Assembly (NCBI GenBank): GCA_025453435.1 | Contig: JALOQI010000086.1 | Coordinates: forward strand, 1-5,409 | DNA: 5,409 bases | Direction: 5' to 3' | Origin: Candidatus Omnitrophota bacterium | Lineage (GTDB): Bacteria; Omnitrophota; Koll11; Gygaellales; Profunditerraquicolaceae | Shown here: one piece after another, positions 4,983 to 5,409 of the stretch | How the letters are laid out: each line of letters begins with the position of its first letter | How positions within the stretch are numbered: the first letter of the stretch is position 1 | Notes under the pieces: model-generated | The model's input: only the letters and a program-made list of their open reading frames with translations | What the model was told of the DNA's origin: nothing | Databases searched by the model: none | Made by a program: the position numbers and the translations under genes

Positions 4983-5409
4983 CTACCAATCCTTTTCTAC
5001 TTCTGTTTCACTGCCTTTGCGCCTGTCGTTTATCCGTCCGAGGGCATTTTCCTGCTCGCTGAAACCCTCCAGCAGCATCCGGGCTTCATCCTGGGACATC
5101 TCTTGCGCATCCTGCTGTCCTTGCTGCCGGCCTTGCTGCTGTTGGTCTTGCTGCTGGCCTTGCTGCTGTTGGCTGTCCTCGGGTTTGTCTTGCTTATCTT
5201 GTTCGCCTGCGCCTGATTCGGGCTGCTGTTCGGGCGGCTCTTCTTTTTGCCCCTGTTGGTCCTGTTGCCGGTCTTGCTCTTGAGACTGCTGCGACTTATG
5301 TTGCTGAGATTCTTGTTCGCCGGCTTCGCGCTCATCTGATTTCTGCTGTTCCGGCTGCTGTTGCTGAGATTTCTGCTGGCTTTTCGGCTGATTCTGTAAT
5401 TTTTCTTTA
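4983..5409 (-). CDS. batC: BatC-like protein, Gln-rich C-terminal part (cut by window edge)
   Basis: The last 141 codons of an open frame that enters at the right edge and stops with TAG at 4985-4983. More than 40 of the 141 residues are glutamine, mixed with K, E, D, G, S and P, and almost no hydrophobic residues occur in the first 100. After this disordered stretch comes a short conserved-looking end: MSQDEARMLLEGFSEQENAL, then a basic and acidic tail ending EKDW. BatC and BatB-BatC fusions carry TPRs followed by just such a Gln-rich linker and a closing helix of the type EEA..LL..L...E. Together with its position directly before batD, this supports the call. Whether the missing N-terminus holds TPRs only or a VWA domain as well cannot be seen. 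The helix at the end may be a docking segment for another Bat protein. Confidence 0.78.
   Translation of the reverse strand, partial: KEKLQNQPKSQQKSQQQQPEQQKSDEREAGEQESQQHKSQQSQEQDRQQDQQGQKEEPPEQQPESGAGEQDKQDKPEDSQQQQGQQQDQQQQGRQQGQQDAQEMSQDEARMLLEGFSEQENALGRINDRRKGSETEVEKDW
5118..5171 (-). repeat. 27-nt tandem repeat inside the Gln-rich batC tail
   Basis: Two adjacent 27-nt units (5171-5145 and 5144-5118) each begin with the same CAACAGCAGCAAGGC and encode QQQQGQQQD and QQQQGRQQG. A partial third unit (QQD) follows. This is a coding minisatellite that could change length by slippage in steps of nine residues without breaking the frame. Confidence 0.7.

Noticed and set aside
5017..5283. Open frame of 88 codons on the plus strand rich in Cys and Ser
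   Set aside because: It is the antisense reading of the Gln-rich batC tail; CTG/TTG repeats become Cys, Ser and Leu codons. There is no ribosome site and no family resemblance.
1..5409. CRISPR array, tRNA or rRNA genes, riboswitch, insertion sequence
   Set aside because: No regularly spaced repeats, no cloverleaf or rRNA-like sequence, no long structured leader, and no transposase coding region were seen.

Overview
The window reads almost entirely on the minus strand, so genes run from right to left. It looks like a bacterial chromosome fragment of moderate GC content with strong Shine-Dalgarno sites. The gene content (a Bat aerotolerance operon, a catalytic ferredoxin:thioredoxin reductase subunit without a visible partner, Rieske ferredoxins, DUF2934 and DUF4337 proteins, a REP-like palindrome) suits an anaerobic or microaerophilic, environmental Gram-negative lineage. 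Candidatus Omnitrophota or a neighbouring PVC or deltaproteobacterial group is my guess. No marker gene is present to settle this.

Right block (5409 to about 2320): the end of a batC-like gene with an extremely Gln-rich tail, then batD (616 aa, signal peptide plus one C-terminal membrane anchor), then batE (254 aa, TPR plus SH3-like). The genes are 6 and 9 nt apart, so this is one operon. It ends in a perfect 19-bp palindrome that supplies the TAG stop of batE and also forms an intrinsic terminator.

Middle block (2305 to 1088): a compact redox cassette in the order Rieske ferredoxin, glutaredoxin-like protein, ferredoxin:thioredoxin reductase catalytic subunit (GTG start, 4-nt overlap), second Rieske ferredoxin. 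The first Rieske gene needs a +1 shift of frame, and the natural join falls on CTTAGGC, the heptamer known from the yeast Ty1 frameshift. A TATAAT box ends 6 nt before its ATG, which would give a leaderless mRNA. All ligand cysteines and histidines of both Rieske proteins and all six key cysteines of the reductase are present.

Left block (1020 to 1): a 55-aa DUF2934 protein too short for routine ORF calling, with its own terminator. A good sigma70 promoter with an extended -10 then drives a DUF4337 membrane protein, followed 24 nt later by a secreted protein cut off by the window edge.

Taken together, the Bat block (linked to oxygen tolerance in Bacteroides) and the thiol/Fe-S cassette suggest a locus for envelope and cytoplasmic redox or oxygen-stress functions. 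That link is inferred from position only. The items most worth following are the frameshifted Rieske gene, the palindrome that doubles as stop codon and terminator, and the Rieske-Grx-FTR-Rieske arrangement.
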